Below are positions 22,686 to 23,179 of a stretch of 23,179 nucleotides of DNA, piece by piece (positions within the stretch are counted from its first letter, which is position 1; each line of letters begins with the position of its first letter). The notes below the pieces were generated by a model. It worked only from the letters and a program-made list of their open reading frames with translations, was not told where the DNA came from and ran no database searches. The stretch comes from Eubacterium sp. UBA5416 (lineage in GTDB: Bacteria; Bacillota; Clostridia; Lachnospirales; Lachnospiraceae), in the NCBI GenBank assembly GCA_002409525.1, contig DHNM01000005.1:1-23179 (forward strand), in the 5' to 3' direction. The translations under genes and the position numbers were made by a program.

Positions 22686-23179
22686 ATGAAGAAAAAATAT
22701 AACGGAAAGTCAGTGATGGGGTGGATCCTGGTGCATCTGGAGCTGATTGCTGTTGCTTTGTTTGTCATTGTACCAATATTTTGGATTATTATTTCTTCTT
22801 TTAATAAGGGAAACGGACTGGCATCTGCGACGCTCATTCCAAAAGAACTGACACTGGATAACTATAAGAACCTGTTCCTGAATACAAATTATGCAAAATG
22901 GTTTAAGAACTCTTTCGTTATTGCGGTTTTAAATGCCGTTATTAGTGTTGCGCTTATTATGCTGACAGCATGGATTATGTCGAGATTTCAATTTAAGGGC
23001 AGGAAGACGGGTCTGATGACAATTTTAATTATATCAATGTTTCCGACGTTTTTATCAATGACTGCGATTTATACTTTGTTCTGGAATTTCGGGCTTTTAA
23101 ACAAGCCCTATGCACTGGTTATTATCTATGCATCGGGAGCTATTCCTTATAATGTCTGGCTGGTGAAAGGATATCTGGA
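22686..23179 (+). CDS. ABC sugar transporter permease, MalG-like (partial, runs off the window)
   Basis: The ATG at 22686, with GGGAGG upstream, opens a frame of at least 164 codons without stop to the window end. It encodes a long first helix (LVHLELIAVALFVIVPIFWIII), TLIPKELTLDNYKNLF, NSFVIAVLNAVISVALIML and SRFQFKGRKTGLM, all typical of MalG-type permeases. The EAA loop would lie past the edge. It starts 28 bases after the MalF-like gene and should form a heterodimer with it. Confidence 0.9.
   Translation, partial: MKKKYNGKSVMGWILVHLELIAVALFVIVPIFWIIISSFNKGNGLASATLIPKELTLDNYKNLFLNTNYAKWFKNSFVIAVLNAVISVALIMLTAWIMSRFQFKGRKTGLMTILIISMFPTFLSMTAIYTLFWNFGLLNKPYALVIIYASGAIPYNVWLVKGYL

Overview
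The window looks like chromosomal DNA of a Gram-positive anaerobe of the class Clostridia, most likely Lachnospiraceae or a close relative. This rests on AGGAGG-type ribosome binding sites, moderate G+C, short operons, half-transporter ABC exporter pairs, WYL and LacI regulators, and the protein families present. It is an inference from gene content; there is no rRNA or other taxonomic marker here.

Layout. (1) 1-2740: an operon with a sugar-1-phosphate-type nucleotidyltransferase, a phosphotransferase-fold sugar kinase resembling N-acetylhexosamine 1-kinase (TTG start overlapping the previous stop) and a six-helix membrane protein, closed by a bidirectional terminator. (2) 2752-3523: a 56-residue ribbon-helix-helix-like protein on the minus strand with a good promoter, and a MutT-like Nudix hydrolase on the plus strand. 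(3) 3540-7026: a minus-strand operon for a heterodimeric ABC exporter (CydDC-like halves), with an inverted repeat sitting in its promoter. (4) 7235-8286: a uroporphyrinogen-decarboxylase-superfamily protein with its own terminator. (5) 8406-11605: purine salvage, an AzgA-type purine permease followed by adenine deaminase. (6) 11755-14872: a nitroreductase and an AAA/ABC-type ATPase gene split by an IS200/IS605-family element. (7) 15053-17241: a WYL regulator translationally coupled to an MFS transporter. (8) 17350-19110: a conserved protein of unknown function, an SGNH hydrolase and a metallophosphoesterase. (9) 19205-20069: a TVP38/TMEM64 membrane protein on the minus strand. (10) 20335-23179: a LacI-type regulator divergent from MalF- and MalG-like sugar permeases; the last gene runs off the window.

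The most interesting object is the IS200/IS605 element (about 12575-14296). It carries an intact-looking TnpB, the RNA-guided nuclease ancestor of Cas12. Its TnpA has kept the HUH motif but lost the end of the protein that should hold the catalytic tyrosine. Removing the element restores one continuous ATPase reading frame, and the TnpB guide should be read from the ATPase gene itself. TnpB also carries an extra segment of about 19 residues, encoded by DNA that forms a nearly perfect nested hairpin. Other points worth a second look are an orphan consensus promoter pointing into the 3' end of the LacI gene, several unexplained inverted repeats in leaders, and a long 23-bp stem between two convergent genes.
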